Source: Vibrio sp. D404a
GTDB lineage: Bacteria; Pseudomonadota; Gammaproteobacteria; Enterobacterales; Vibrionaceae
Direction: 5' to 3'
NCBI RefSeq assembly: GCF_030248535.1
Contig: NZ_JAHGAJ010000022.1
Span: forward strand, 1 to 64,000
DNA length: 64,000 bases
A model generated the notes under the pieces. It did no database searches, was not told where the DNA came from, and saw nothing but the letters and a program-made list of their open reading frames with translations. Both the position numbers and the translations under genes were made by a program. Below are positions 36,657 through 45,620 of the stretch, one piece after another; the stretch's first letter is position 1, and every line of letters starts with the position of its first letter.

Positions 36657-37871
36657 TTACTCGTTGACGCTTTTTAGTAAAACGGCCGTTCCCATGCCGC
36701 CACCGACACACAGTGAAGCCACGCCAGACTTCGCATTGCTCGATAGCATTTCGTGTACTAGCGAGACGATGATTCGGTTGCCTGAAGCGCCAAGTGGGTG
36801 GCCTAATGCAATTGCACCACCATTTACGTTAACCTTGTGCTTAAACGCTTCTAAAGGGAGGTCGTGTTCTTCTGCTAATTGGTACATCACGCCCAGTGCT
36901 TGTGCAGCGAACGCCTCGTTCAACTCAAACACTTCAATGTCTTTAAGTTGCGAATCCGCTTTTGACAAGGCTTGTGTGACAGCTTCAACTGGACCTAAAC
37001 CCATAATTTTTGGATCCAGACCAGACTGTGCGTAACTTTGAATCTCCATTAGCGGTGTTAAACCGAGTCGTTTAACTGCACTTTCTGAAGCAACAATAAC
37101 CGCACTTGCGCCATCATTGATGCCCGATGCATTACCTGCTGTTACGCTGCCTTCACGGTCAAACGCAGGTCGTAACTTTTGTAAGCCTTCAAATGTCGCA
37201 TCTGACTTAGGGTACTCATCGGTATCGAACACGACGGTTTGACGACGCTGTTTCACCTCAACAGGCACAATCTGGTCGACAAATTTGCCCGCTTCGATGG
37301 CCGCTACCGCTTTCTGTTGACTCTCTAGCGCATAGTTGTCTTGTGCTAAGCGAGAAATGTTCAGTTCTTTTGCGATGTTCTCTGCTGTGACACCCATGTG
37401 GTACTGATTGAAGGCATCTGTCAGTCCATCACCAATTAAGAGATCTGTCATCGCGATGTTGCCCATCTTGTGGCCATTACGCACTGAAGCAGGCACAACA
37501 AAAGGTATTTGCGACATCACTTCTACCCCTGCCGCAACAACAACGTCTGCATCTTGAGCTTTAATGTGGGCTGCAGCGTCCATCACAGACTTCATGCCAC
37601 TGCCACAGATCATGTTGACCGCATACGCCGGAACTTCCTGCGGAACACCAGCGAACAAAGAGGCTTGTCTCGCAACACCCATACCTTGTCCTGCTGAAAT
37701 TACGTTGCCTACGATAACTTCATCGACATTGGCAGGGTTTAATTGCGCCGCTTCCAACGCCCCTTTAATCGCGACGCCCGCTAGTTCGCCCGCAGATGTG
37801 TCTTTTAGAGCACCGGTAAATGCACCAATAGGGGTTCTTTTTGCTGCAACAATAAATATCTTTTCCATCAT
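36657..37871 (-). CDS. phaA: Acetyl-CoA acetyltransferase (β-ketothiolase) of PHB synthesis
   Basis: 404 residues. Nucleophile Cys89 in NMICGSGMKS, the His in GGAIALGHPLGASG and the second Cys in SLCVGGGMG complete the thiolase triad. It condenses two acetyl-CoA to acetoacetyl-CoA. Two ATGs in a row (37871 and 37868) follow GAGGA; either could be used. Confidence 0.93.
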   Translation of the reverse strand: MMEKIFIVAAKRTPIGAFTGALKDTSAGELAGVAIKGALEAAQLNPANVDEVIVGNVISAGQGMGVARQASLFAGVPQEVPAYAVNMICGSGMKSVMDAAAHIKAQDADVVVAAGVEVMSQIPFVVPASVRNGHKMGNIAMTDLLIGDGLTDAFNQYHMGVTAENIAKELNISRLAQDNYALESQQKAVAAIEAGKFVDQIVPVEVKQRRQTVVFDTDEYPKSDATFEGLQKLRPAFDREGSVTAGNASGINDGASAVIVASESAVKRLGLTPLMEIQSYAQSGLDPKIMGLGPVEAVTQALSKADSQLKDIEVFELNEAFAAQALGVMYQLAEEHDLPLEAFKHKVNVNGGAIALGHPLGASGNRIIVSLVHEMLSSNAKSGVASLCVGGGMGTAVLLKSVNE

Positions 37872-37888
37872 TCAATCCTCGCCAGTCC

Positions 37889-38629
37889 TTAGTTCATGTA
37901 TAGGCCGCCATTTACAGACAGTGTCTCGCCTGTAATGTACGCGCCTGAATCACCAGCGAGGAAGCCAACAGCGTCCGCAATTTCATTCGGTGTCGCAAGG
38001 CGCTTCATTGGGATTTGACCCTTGATGGATTCAAGCACTTCTGACTTCATTTGCTCAACCATAGGCGTTGCTGTGTAGCCCGGTGCAATCACATTGACTG
38101 TCACACCACTACGAGCACCTTCTGCTGCCAGTGCTTTTGAAAACCCAATCATGCCTGCTTTTGCCGCCGAGTAATTCGCTTGTCCAAATTGGCCTTTCAA
38201 TCCATTGACTGAAGAGATATTGATGACACGGCAGTTTCCTTTTTCGCACATTGGTGCAAAGAGTGGCTGTGTAACATTGAACAAGCTATTCAAGTTAGTA
38301 TCGATAACATCACGCCACGCTGCTGCATCCATTTTTTTGAAGACACTGTCTCGTGTAATTCCAGCGTTGTTTACCAAGACATCAATCGTGCCTTCTTCTT
38401 CCAATAACTTGCTTAGGCGCTGCGCGCATTCATCGGTATTGGTCACATCAAGTTCAAATAATCTCACTTGCTCAGACGTGAACTTTTTCTCATTAAACCA
38501 ATCTACTGCACACTGGTGATTACCAGTAAAATAAGTCGCAATTACACGATAGCCCTGATCGACTAACTTAGAAGAAATTGCTGAACCAATACCACCTTTC
38601 GAACCTGTAATTAAAGCAAGTTTTTTCAT
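37889..38629 (-). CDS. phaB: Acetoacetyl-CoA reductase, SDR family
   Basis: 246 residues from ATG 38629, which follows GGAG; the frame runs 7 codons further up without a better start. The NADPH site reads GSKGGIGSAI (9-18), then NNAG (87-90) and the catalytic Ser140, Tyr153 and Lys157 (YSAAK). It makes (R)-3-hydroxybutyryl-CoA. First gene of the pha operon, which has probable LuxR-type sites upstream. Confidence 0.93.
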   Translation of the reverse strand: MKKLALITGSKGGIGSAISSKLVDQGYRVIATYFTGNHQCAVDWFNEKKFTSEQVRLFELDVTNTDECAQRLSKLLEEEGTIDVLVNNAGITRDSVFKKMDAAAWRDVIDTNLNSLFNVTQPLFAPMCEKGNCRVINISSVNGLKGQFGQANYSAAKAGMIGFSKALAAEGARSGVTVNVIAPGYTATPMVEQMKSEVLESIKGQIPMKRLATPNEIADAVGFLAGDSGAYITGETLSVNGGLYMN

Positions 38630-38863
38630 TGATAACTCCATCCGATACAAGCAAATAACAATACTATTAAGAAGAATGCTTAGCGTGTCTTATTAATTCC
38701 GTGACCAACGCTTTAATTAAACCCTACATCCTCGGACTAAAAACTTTTATTACAAACTAAACTAATTTCATATTTATTGACCAAATTTTGACCTAGATCC
38801 CAGTCTTTATGAAATGTTATCAGCTTGTAAATTGATGTAATCCATTGATAATAAATGAGTTTA

Positions 38864-38885
38864 TTAAAAATAAATTTATCAACTC
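38864..38885. promoter_or_regulatory. Candidate LuxR/SmcR-type quorum-sensing box
   Basis: The 22-mer matches the consensus for Vibrio LuxR-family master regulators at 16 of 22 positions, with a perfect core AAATTTATCAA. A half-site CATTGATAA lies at about 38843-38851. LuxR is known to control PHB synthesis in V. harveyi. Centre about 245 bp before phaB. Confidence 0.5.
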
Positions 38886-39077
38886 ATAACGTAAGCTTCT
38901 GAATTACTTGAGATTAGTATTATGTTCGCCGTTATTGCAAAATAAGTGCAAAGTGAGATTTTCGTCGTATTCACTGTAATAATTACTGGTTGGGTTACTT
39001 TACTAACGCTTGATAAATGGTGATATGAGCACGTTGAAAGATCCATTATTCAGCTTAATGATTAATATTTGAAAAAT

Positions 39078-39108
39078 AAAAAAGCTCACCATAAATGATG
39101 AGCTTTTT
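39078..39108 (-). terminator. Terminator after the SH3-like protein gene
   Basis: GCTCA (39084-39088) pairs with TGAGC (39099-39103), extended by flanking A and T runs; 10-nt loop. The T run for the minus strand is 39078-39083. Confidence 0.75.
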
Positions 39109-39176
39109 ATTATTTAAAAATATTTATTCTTTACTGATAATATTCTTTTCAAATTTATGTCAGTTAAGTGATTATT

Positions 39177-39851
39177 TTATAGCGAAAATATTTCACCTGT
39201 ATCAGCGTCTAGATAGATTTTGTTTTCCAGTTTTAAACCGCCACAATAAATAAAATATACGTTACGGCTTGAGTACTTAACGGACTTAACCCAACCACCA
39301 AGTTCTTCAAAGTCTCCTGGCTCACAGGTCCCATTCTCGATCAAACTGTCAATGGCAACTCTAAAAGGCTTGCGGTAGGTTTTTAGATCATCAGACTTCA
39401 CCAAGTATGAATCTAGAATCTCAACATGTTCATCCGGCGATATGATGACCTCATCTTCGCTTAATTTCGACATCTCAACCCATTCAGCCATTTCTGGCCC
39501 ACCTTCGCGCAAAACTATGTAATCACTGATACGACCCCAGCCGTTGGATTTCTCTAAAATCTCTATGTGGTCGCCTTTGTAGAGATAGTCTTTGATTAAC
39601 GCATCAACATCAGGCGCGTCAAACACGGCTATCTTTCTCTCGGAGACATAAAAGTCAGTCTGTTCCGGCAATGCTGCAAGATCCAGTATCGGCTTAAGTT
39701 CCTCTTTAGGCTCTTCTGAAACCTGGTCAATAGGCTTGGCTTGTTCTTCAGATTGAGCAACATCGTCTTTTTTCATGACTAAAAAGTAATAGGCGGCCCC
39801 GCCACCTCCCAATAGACACAATATCACCAACGCTATGATTACTTTCTTCAT
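39177..39851 (-). CDS. Membrane-anchored protein with SH3-like domain, unknown function
   Basis: 224 residues. One N-terminal TM (about 4-24, glycine-rich) is followed by an acidic linker to about residue 58. Residues 65-125 look like a bacterial SH3 domain (ISERKIAVFDAPDVD..., KGDHIEILEKSNGWGRIS). The last 80 residues, with two Cys, carry VYFIYCGGLKLENKIYLDADTG. It is presumably periplasmic and bound to the inner membrane. Bacterial SH3 domains often bind peptidoglycan or peptides; no more can be said. No clear Shine-Dalgarno sequence at the ATG. Confidence 0.7.
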   Translation of the reverse strand: MKKVIIALVILCLLGGGGAAYYFLVMKKDDVAQSEEQAKPIDQVSEEPKEELKPILDLAALPEQTDFYVSERKIAVFDAPDVDALIKDYLYKGDHIEILEKSNGWGRISDYIVLREGGPEMAEWVEMSKLSEDEVIISPDEHVEILDSYLVKSDDLKTYRKPFRVAIDSLIENGTCEPGDFEELGGWVKSVKYSSRNVYFIYCGGLKLENKIYLDADTGEIFSL

Positions 39852-39953
39852 GACAAATGTTACTCACTTTCAAACGATAAACTTCAGTGTACAACAACTC
39901 ATACTGATGCTCATCTATACTCTATTCAATATGTTAGGCAATTTGAGGTTACT

Positions 39954-40511
39954 ATGAAGGGATTTTCGTTTTGGATGGCAGCAACCAGTCTCCTGATTAG
40001 CTTCCCTGCGCTTTCTGAATGTAACAAAGAGAATTGGAATGGATTGCTTAATTTGCAAATGCGCACTGAAGATCAATACAACCAATACTCGGAAGAATTC
40101 AACCAGATCCTCGCCACCTATGACTCACAACTGCTATTTTCAAAACGCTACAGTGAGTATCAACTAGTTGAGCTCTGGAGCAAAGATGACCCGAAGTTTA
40201 CTAAAAGGCTCAAACAACACATGGCCAGCGCCTACCAAGCGTCTAGCTTACTGTTGAAACAGGCGTATCTATCAAAAATGGAATTAGTCTCAGCACAAGG
40301 ATTAACTGAATCTTGGCAGTCAATGCATGACGCCTGTTCCGAACTAAACCTATCAAACCAATCACATAATGCTCAGTTGCACTTCATCAGTTCGAAATCG
40401 CTTGCTCTCGACTTCGAAGCTCTGTTTAAGAAAACTCGAAAATTGGCCGAGAAGTACCAATCTGAAGCTGAAACATTGAACAATACACGCAAACGCGCCG
40501 CGCCGTATTAG
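39954..40511 (+). CDS. Secreted protein of unknown function
   Basis: 185 residues. A signal peptide MKGFSFWMAATSLLISFPALSE is likely cut before or after E21-C22. The mature part is helical and charged, with two Cys (C22-23 region and C128) and a Lys/Arg-rich C-terminus. No domain recognised. Gene faces away from the SH3-like gene, 102 bp apart. Confidence 0.65.
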   Translation: MKGFSFWMAATSLLISFPALSECNKENWNGLLNLQMRTEDQYNQYSEEFNQILATYDSQLLFSKRYSEYQLVELWSKDDPKFTKRLKQHMASAYQASSLLLKQAYLSKMELVSAQGLTESWQSMHDACSELNLSNQSHNAQLHFISSKSLALDFEALFKKTRKLAEKYQSEAETLNNTRKRAAPY

Positions 40512-40729
40512 ATAAACCGAGTGCTGTTTTTTCATACTATTTTATAAAAACTCACACTATCAATAACTTGTAACGTTAATTTTATTCATTTCAACAACAT
40601 CGGTTAAAACAACATCGAAACGCAAAGTTATCTGCGACACTCATCACAAAAAAGATTTACAAACTCTCAAAAATTGCTATGATGGCCATTCATATAACTT
40701 AATAACAAGTAATATATTGGCTAGGTAAT

Positions 40730-40972
40730 ATGCAAAAATCGATGGCTTTAAACTGCTTGAGTAACACGGAATGGACTGCGGAGATAAGAGCTAAGCTTTT
40801 ATCAGTAGTAAAACACATGGAAGAGTTCGGTTCAGTAAGTGAGCTAGAGCTATGCAAGATATTTGGCGAGACAATTTGGAATGACGGCGTTGATTACCAT
40901 TCACACGCTTTCTCATTCAGAATTGACAAGAAAACTGGAGATTGTTCAATTTCCAATTTCAAATATCACTAA
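40730..40972 (+). CDS. Small hypothetical protein
   Basis: 80 residues. TAGG stands 5 nt before the ATG and a strong terminator follows, which supports a real gene. The sequence is hydrophilic with no TM or signal, has two Cys (C9, C43) plus C72, and is unknown to me. Confidence 0.6.
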   Translation: MQKSMALNCLSNTEWTAEIRAKLLSVVKHMEEFGSVSELELCKIFGETIWNDGVDYHSHAFSFRIDKKTGDCSISNFKYH

Positions 40973-40994
40973 AATTAGCGCCTGATTTTGGATT

Positions 40995-41022
40995 CGGAGT
41001 ACATTTATGTGCTCCGTTTTTC
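40995..41022 (+). terminator. Terminator after the 80-residue gene
   Basis: 9-bp stem with one G-U pair (40995-41003 with 41008-41016), 4-nt loop, then a T run. Confidence 0.85.
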
Positions 41023-41177
41023 GTTTATAGCTCATAACTTTACTTCTACAGCTCGAATCTTAGCTTAACCCCTCTCATTCTCCCTTTTGTTTTGCCGGCC
41101 GAGTTTCAATACAAGTAACTTCTTTAAGCCATCATTAGACGTCACAGACCATCGTAATTTTTCCCGGACAAAAGCGC

Positions 41178-41636
41178 CTAAGCTTTGTAAATTGGTAACG
41201 GCGTATTCCCTTTTACTTGCCTGATCGCTAAATGGGTGTGGATGTCCTTTACATTTTCCAAGCGTTGCAGTTTGCGTGTAAAAGACTCATAAGCGCCTAA
41301 ATCCTCGCTTACCACTTCTAATAAATAGTCATACGCTCCAGACACAACATGACAACTGATCACCTCTTCCATTTCCACGATGGCATGCTCAAATTCGTTA
41401 ATGGACTTTTCTTGGTGATTGCTCAAGCTCACTTCAACAAAAACACTCATTGCTATGCCAACATGGCTTCTGGATAAGGTCACACGATAGTTATCAATAA
41501 CGCCATTTTGCTCCAAGCGCTTGATACGACGTGCACATGGTGAAGGTGATAAGCCAACTAGGTCGGCAAGCTCTGCGATAGTCAAACGTCCATCTCGCTG
41601 GAGAAGCTCTAATAAGTGTTTATCGATACGATCCAT
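41178..41636 (-). CDS. Lrp/AsnC-family transcriptional regulator
   Basis: 152 residues. The N-terminal winged helix-turn-helix reads LLELLQRDGRLTIAELADLVGLSPSPCARRIKRLEQNGVI, and the C-terminal RAM ligand-binding domain covers about 70-150. Such proteins sense amino acids and often control a neighbouring transporter; here the divergent EamA gene is the likely target. Effector unknown. Confidence 0.88.
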   Translation of the reverse strand: MDRIDKHLLELLQRDGRLTIAELADLVGLSPSPCARRIKRLEQNGVIDNYRVTLSRSHVGIAMSVFVEVSLSNHQEKSINEFEHAIVEMEEVISCHVVSGAYDYLLEVVSEDLGAYESFTRKLQRLENVKDIHTHLAIRQVKGNTPLPIYKA

Positions 41637-41787
41637 CGCTCATACTCAACTATTGGTAAATTTTGTTAATTTATAAATAAATATTAGCGATTTCGATTAA
41701 TAAATGAAATATATCAAGGGAATATTGCCAACTTTCACCCCGCAGCGTGATTCATAATGTGCTATAAATCAAGGATAGGAAAACACA

Positions 41788-42759
41788 ATGCTACTCGGGT
41801 ACGCTTCAATCGCCATTACATTACTGATTTGGGCAGGGTTCTTTTTGTCATTAAAAGGAGGAGCCATTTCGGTATTAACCTCAGCAGACATCGCACTGAC
41901 TCGCTTTTTAATCCCGTCACTCCTTCTTTTTCCTTTGGTGTATAAAGCGCGTCATAAGATCGCATCGGTACCTAAAATCTACCTAATCGGTATGTTCATC
42001 GGTTGCGGACTGCCCTACTTACTGGTTACGAGTTCAGCTATGCAGTATGTGCCTGTTGCTCAAGGCAGTGCACTCGTACCAGGCACGTTGCCACTGTTCG
42101 TTACCATGATCGCAGTGCTCTTTTTTAAGCAGCCACTGAGCCATCATCGTATTATCGGTTTCGCGCTTGTGATCACTGGTATTGTTATCTTTTTATTCAC
42201 TAGCTTAACTATGCATGAAGGACACACTAGTGACTCATTAATTGGCTCTGAGACATTGGGCCAATTGCTATTTCTGTTTGCCAGTTTAATGTGGGCAATA
42301 TTCACAATTTCAGCGCGAGTTGCGAATCTGAATGCCCTCGTTGTCGCGGGCTTAGTCAGTTTGATGTCGAGCATCCTATTAATAGCTTTAATCGTCGCAG
42401 GAGTGCTTCCTAGCTATCTATATGAACAACCGATGACCCAGTGGCCAGTGAACGAACTACTTACGCACAGTGCAATTCAGGGCGTGGGAGCTGGGATCAT
42501 TGCAGCAGCCTCTTACTTATACGCGGTGCAGACGCTTGGCGCTGAGCGCTCTGCTGCATTTGGAAGTTCAACACCTGTAATCGCTACCCTACTGGCCATC
42601 CCAATTTTTCATGAAGTTCCTAGCATCAGTAATTGGGGTTCTCTTGCACTGATATGCAGTGGCAGCTTACTCGCGAGTAACATGTTTCTAAAAAAAGACA
42701 CCTCACTCGATTACCAGCCACCAGCACATCAAGCACATCAAGCACATCAAGCACAATAG
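41788..42759 (+). CDS. EamA-family (DMT) transporter
   Basis: 323 residues with ten hydrophobic segments in two EamA repeats (about 5-140 and 155-300). Family members export amino acids and other metabolites through the inner membrane. The divergent Lrp-type gene suggests amino acid-related export. The C-terminus ends in three AHQ repeats from a 9-bp DNA repeat. Confidence 0.85.
   Translation: MLLGYASIAITLLIWAGFFLSLKGGAISVLTSADIALTRFLIPSLLLFPLVYKARHKIASVPKIYLIGMFIGCGLPYLLVTSSAMQYVPVAQGSALVPGTLPLFVTMIAVLFFKQPLSHHRIIGFALVITGIVIFLFTSLTMHEGHTSDSLIGSETLGQLLFLFASLMWAIFTISARVANLNALVVAGLVSLMSSILLIALIVAGVLPSYLYEQPMTQWPVNELLTHSAIQGVGAGIIAAASYLYAVQTLGAERSAAFGSSTPVIATLLAIPIFHEVPSISNWGSLALICSGSLLASNMFLKKDTSLDYQPPAHQAHQAHQAQ
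42724..42756. repeat. 9-bp microsatellite in the EamA gene
   Basis: GCACATCAA occurs three times in a row and then partly (GCACAA) just before the stop, encoding AHQ-AHQ-AHQ-AQ. The unit is a multiple of three, so copy-number changes would keep the frame. Confidence 0.92.
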
Positions 42760-42838
42760 CGAATACAGTAATAATTCACTTTTGATCAGGTAGTTTCTCA
42801 TTTAAACTGGTGCACCTTTTTGCAAAGAAGAGAAAGTC

Positions 42839-43294
42839 ATGCAACGCGATTACACACTCAACTGCCTGATCACAATGCCACGTCACGAGCTAGAAGAGTT
42901 CAGCCTAAGAATGATCCATCGTCTGGTACCAGAAGATGCTATGAATGAACTGTTCACCTTCGAACAAGAAGAAGTGACCAGTGAAGAGCGTATGCAGTCA
43001 GCTAAATTTGACGCGATGTTGCGCATGACCGCAATTGCACTGGGTGAGGTTAACCTAGCATTCTCTGAATCTGAAAACGCTCAACAGAACATTGATCGAA
43101 TGACTCGTCTACTGCTTTGGCATTTCTACTCAATCTCATTCAACCTAGAAGAAGCGATTGCGATTGAGGTTCATTGTGAAAAAGTTGAATCGATTCTGAA
43201 AAATGCGCCGAAAGATGCCTTTGGATGGGTGAAAGAACTGACTGAGCTGCTGCACTTCTACGCGAAAGTGAATGAGCAAAACGAAGAAAAATAA
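42839..43294 (+). CDS. Conserved-looking hypothetical cytoplasmic protein
   Basis: 151 residues, acidic and predicted all-helical, no TM or signal. AGAGAAAG lies just before the ATG. I recognise no domain. It lies 79 bp after the EamA gene and may be cotranscribed or independent. Convergent with the histidine kinase. Confidence 0.65.
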   Translation: MQRDYTLNCLITMPRHELEEFSLRMIHRLVPEDAMNELFTFEQEEVTSEERMQSAKFDAMLRMTAIALGEVNLAFSESENAQQNIDRMTRLLLWHFYSISFNLEEAIAIEVHCEKVESILKNAPKDAFGWVKELTELLHFYAKVNEQNEEK

Positions 43295-43308
43295 CTGTAT
43301 TGTTTGAG

Positions 43309-43337
43309 GTAGGGTTTCACTTTATGGATAACCCTAC
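43309..43337. terminator. Hairpin between convergent genes
   Basis: GTAGGGTT (43309-43316) pairs with AACCCTAC (43330-43337) across 13 nt. T tracts are weak, so termination is likely but not certain. Confidence 0.45.
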
Positions 43338-43343
43338 AACCAG

Positions 43344-44729
43344 TTAGCCCACAATGTGCGCCGAGGGCAGATAGAAACTTTGTTTAAAGGTATTATCTGC
43401 CTTTGTTGTTTCTAACACACTGTGATGAAGCATAAGTATCGATTGTACTATACGCGTACCAATACCAAGTGAACCTTTCGCAGCAGAGTTATCGACTTGA
43501 TTTTCAATCGTCACTCTAATTCGTTTATCCTGTGCGCCCTGCTCCACCACGATATTGAGCTCGCTATCTTGTGGAGCATGTCGAATCGCATTTTCCATCA
43601 AGTTAAACATCAAACGCTCTATCAGATTTTGCTCACCCACAATCGAAACCGAATCTTCAGCTTTCACATTCAGCATAATGCGTTTTGTGGTTAACTGATT
43701 CTTGAACGTCTCCTCACACAGTGTCAGCAAGTGATTGAAATCAATGGTTCGATATTCATAGGTTGGCAATCCTTTCTCTTGCTTGGCGGTATCTAACAAT
43801 GAGTTGAGTTGCTCAAACAGTTTATTACTATTTCGATAGGCGACATCGATAAGTGGATCAGACTCAGGATGTTGTAACTGCCACGTTTCCAAATACCCTA
43901 ACACACTTGATAGCGGTGTCTTTAAATCGTGACTCAACTGAATCAATGTCTGGCGACGCTGAGAAGATTGGTACTCTAGGTGTAGAAATTGCTGCTGTAT
44001 GTGTTTCGCCATCAATTCATATGATCTTGCAACGGGCACCAGTTCAGGAACCTGCTTAGTAAAGTCCGGCTCCAACCTAAAGTCATGTTCCGCCTGTTGC
44101 TGCAATTTATCTGTCACTTGCTGAATTGGATTAAGTAAGCTTCGTTTGACGAGCATATAAGCACCAATCGCAAAGCCCAAAATAGAGATTAAAACCAGAG
44201 CAGCCAGAGCGATGTACGATGAGTCCACTTGCGCATCAGCGATTACCGCATGTCGATTACTGCCAATCAGAACGTATAAATACCCAACGGTAGAGCCTAA
44301 CTCTTGTATAGCAGCGACTGAGAACACTTTAGGATCTTCTGGCGTGCGAGGATCTTCGCCCAATATTGGGTATGCCTCATTGGATAAAAATCGATGTATC
44401 GGTTCGAGATCTACATACTCTTGCAGCTGAGTGCCCTCTGGCGCGGCATGCGTGGTGATCTTACCTTGAGCATCGAGAAAGTAGATCTCAAAATCGGGGC
44501 CGATCAGCATCAAGGTGTGGAAAATACTTTTGAGCGCAACAGGATTATAGTCGGTACCCACCATGAGCGGGTTATCGTCACGCATATGATGAGCAAGGTC
44601 TTTATGCAGGCTCTGTTTGGTTCTTTGCTCAATCGTCTGTTTTTGCCAATGATAGGTAAATCCAATCGCCACACTGGCTAACAAAAACCAAATACTGGTG
44701 AACGCGACCAGTCTCGATTTAAAGCTCAT
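43344..44729 (-). CDS. Sensor histidine kinase
   Basis: 461 residues from ATG 44729, which follows a near-perfect AAGGAGGT; the frame is open 48 codons further up but has no such site. TM1 (about 6-27), a periplasmic sensor of about 150 residues, TM2, HAMP-like linker, HisKA with QLSHDLKTPLSSVLGYLE and a HATPase domain (NLMENAIRHAP). The usual GxGxG boxes are weak (GSLGIGTRIV). Partner of the OmpR-type regulator upstream. It is the fourth gene in a run with two spondin-domain proteins. Confidence 0.87.
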   Translation of the reverse strand: MSFKSRLVAFTSIWFLLASVAIGFTYHWQKQTIEQRTKQSLHKDLAHHMRDDNPLMVGTDYNPVALKSIFHTLMLIGPDFEIYFLDAQGKITTHAAPEGTQLQEYVDLEPIHRFLSNEAYPILGEDPRTPEDPKVFSVAAIQELGSTVGYLYVLIGSNRHAVIADAQVDSSYIALAALVLISILGFAIGAYMLVKRSLLNPIQQVTDKLQQQAEHDFRLEPDFTKQVPELVPVARSYELMAKHIQQQFLHLEYQSSQRRQTLIQLSHDLKTPLSSVLGYLETWQLQHPESDPLIDVAYRNSNKLFEQLNSLLDTAKQEKGLPTYEYRTIDFNHLLTLCEETFKNQLTTKRIMLNVKAEDSVSIVGEQNLIERLMFNLMENAIRHAPQDSELNIVVEQGAQDKRIRVTIENQVDNSAAKGSLGIGTRIVQSILMLHHSVLETTKADNTFKQSFYLPSAHIVG

Positions 44730-44808
44730 CACATGACCTCCTTTTCCCTTTGTGAAACGACTGAAAACCACAGATTTTGCGTGACCAAAGGATGTGTGTA
44801 CAAACAGG

Positions 44809-45540
44809 CTAATACTTAGAGTGAAACTTATAACCAACGCCCCAAACTGTTTGGATATAGTTCTGCTCACCATTCTGAGTCACTAACTTGCTGCGCAGAC
44901 GGTTGACGGTGCTACACACGGTGTGATGGTATCCAGCATGATGGGTATTCCACACATGATCCAAGAGTTGATCTTTGCTATACACGCGTCCGGGCTTGGT
45001 CGCTAAAAAGGACAACAAAGCAAACTCCATTGCCGTTAAAGGAACTTCTCGACCATCAAGCAACACTTGGTGAAGGCCCGTATCTATGACCAATGGACCA
45101 AAAGACATGGCACTGTCATCTTCACTGGAGTTTTGCGGTGACGGCTCTTCATGGTTGATTCTCCGAATCACATTACGCACTCGTGCTTGAAACTCTAGTA
45201 CGCTAAATGGCTTGGTTATGTAGTCATCAAGCCCGGCTTCTAGCCCAGAGACTTTGTCCATCTCGCTGTCTCGTGCAGTGAGCATCAGCATCGGTGTCCA
45301 ATCTTTCCTTTTTCTCACTGAGCGGCAAAACTCAACACCATCGCCATCAGGCAGTCCGCGATCCAGCACCACAAGGTCAAAATGATTCTCCTTGTAGATA
45401 TGCTGTGCTTCTTGGATGCTCGCCACTCTGCACACCTCTTGCCCTTGAAAACGGAGGTGCATAGTGACCAATTCGGCGAGATCGTCATCATCCTCAACCA
45501 AAAGTATCTGCGCTGTCATGTTGTTTGCTGTTGTGTCCAT
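44809..45540 (-). CDS. OmpR/PhoB-type response regulator
   Basis: 243 residues. Receiver domain with ILLVEDDDDLAELV, phospho-Asp in LVVLDRGLPDGDGVEF and Lys in DDYITKPFSVLEF; winged-helix output from about 145 (LTAMEFALLSFLATKPGRVYSKDQLLDHVW). ATG 45540 is used here; an ATG 7 codons later is possible. It binds direct repeats in the known family; four 11-bp phased repeats lie before the first gene of the run. Confidence 0.9.
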   Translation of the reverse strand: MDTTANNMTAQILLVEDDDDLAELVTMHLRFQGQEVCRVASIQEAQHIYKENHFDLVVLDRGLPDGDGVEFCRSVRKRKDWTPMLMLTARDSEMDKVSGLEAGLDDYITKPFSVLEFQARVRNVIRRINHEEPSPQNSSEDDSAMSFGPLVIDTGLHQVLLDGREVPLTAMEFALLSFLATKPGRVYSKDQLLDHVWNTHHAGYHHTVCSTVNRLRSKLVTQNGEQNYIQTVWGVGYKFHSKY

Positions 45541-45620
45541 AATTCAAACCATGCTCCAGTGTCGTTCAATTCTATTCGACCGGAACATGGAAGGAATTAT
45601 TTCATTATGTTGCTCAATAT

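Larger units (their letters stand above)
38630..39176. other. Large AT-rich region upstream of pha
   Basis: 547 bp without a gene. It holds the phaB promoter region, a LuxR-type site at 38864-38885, and the terminator of the next minus-strand gene at 39078-39108. Confidence 0.6.
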
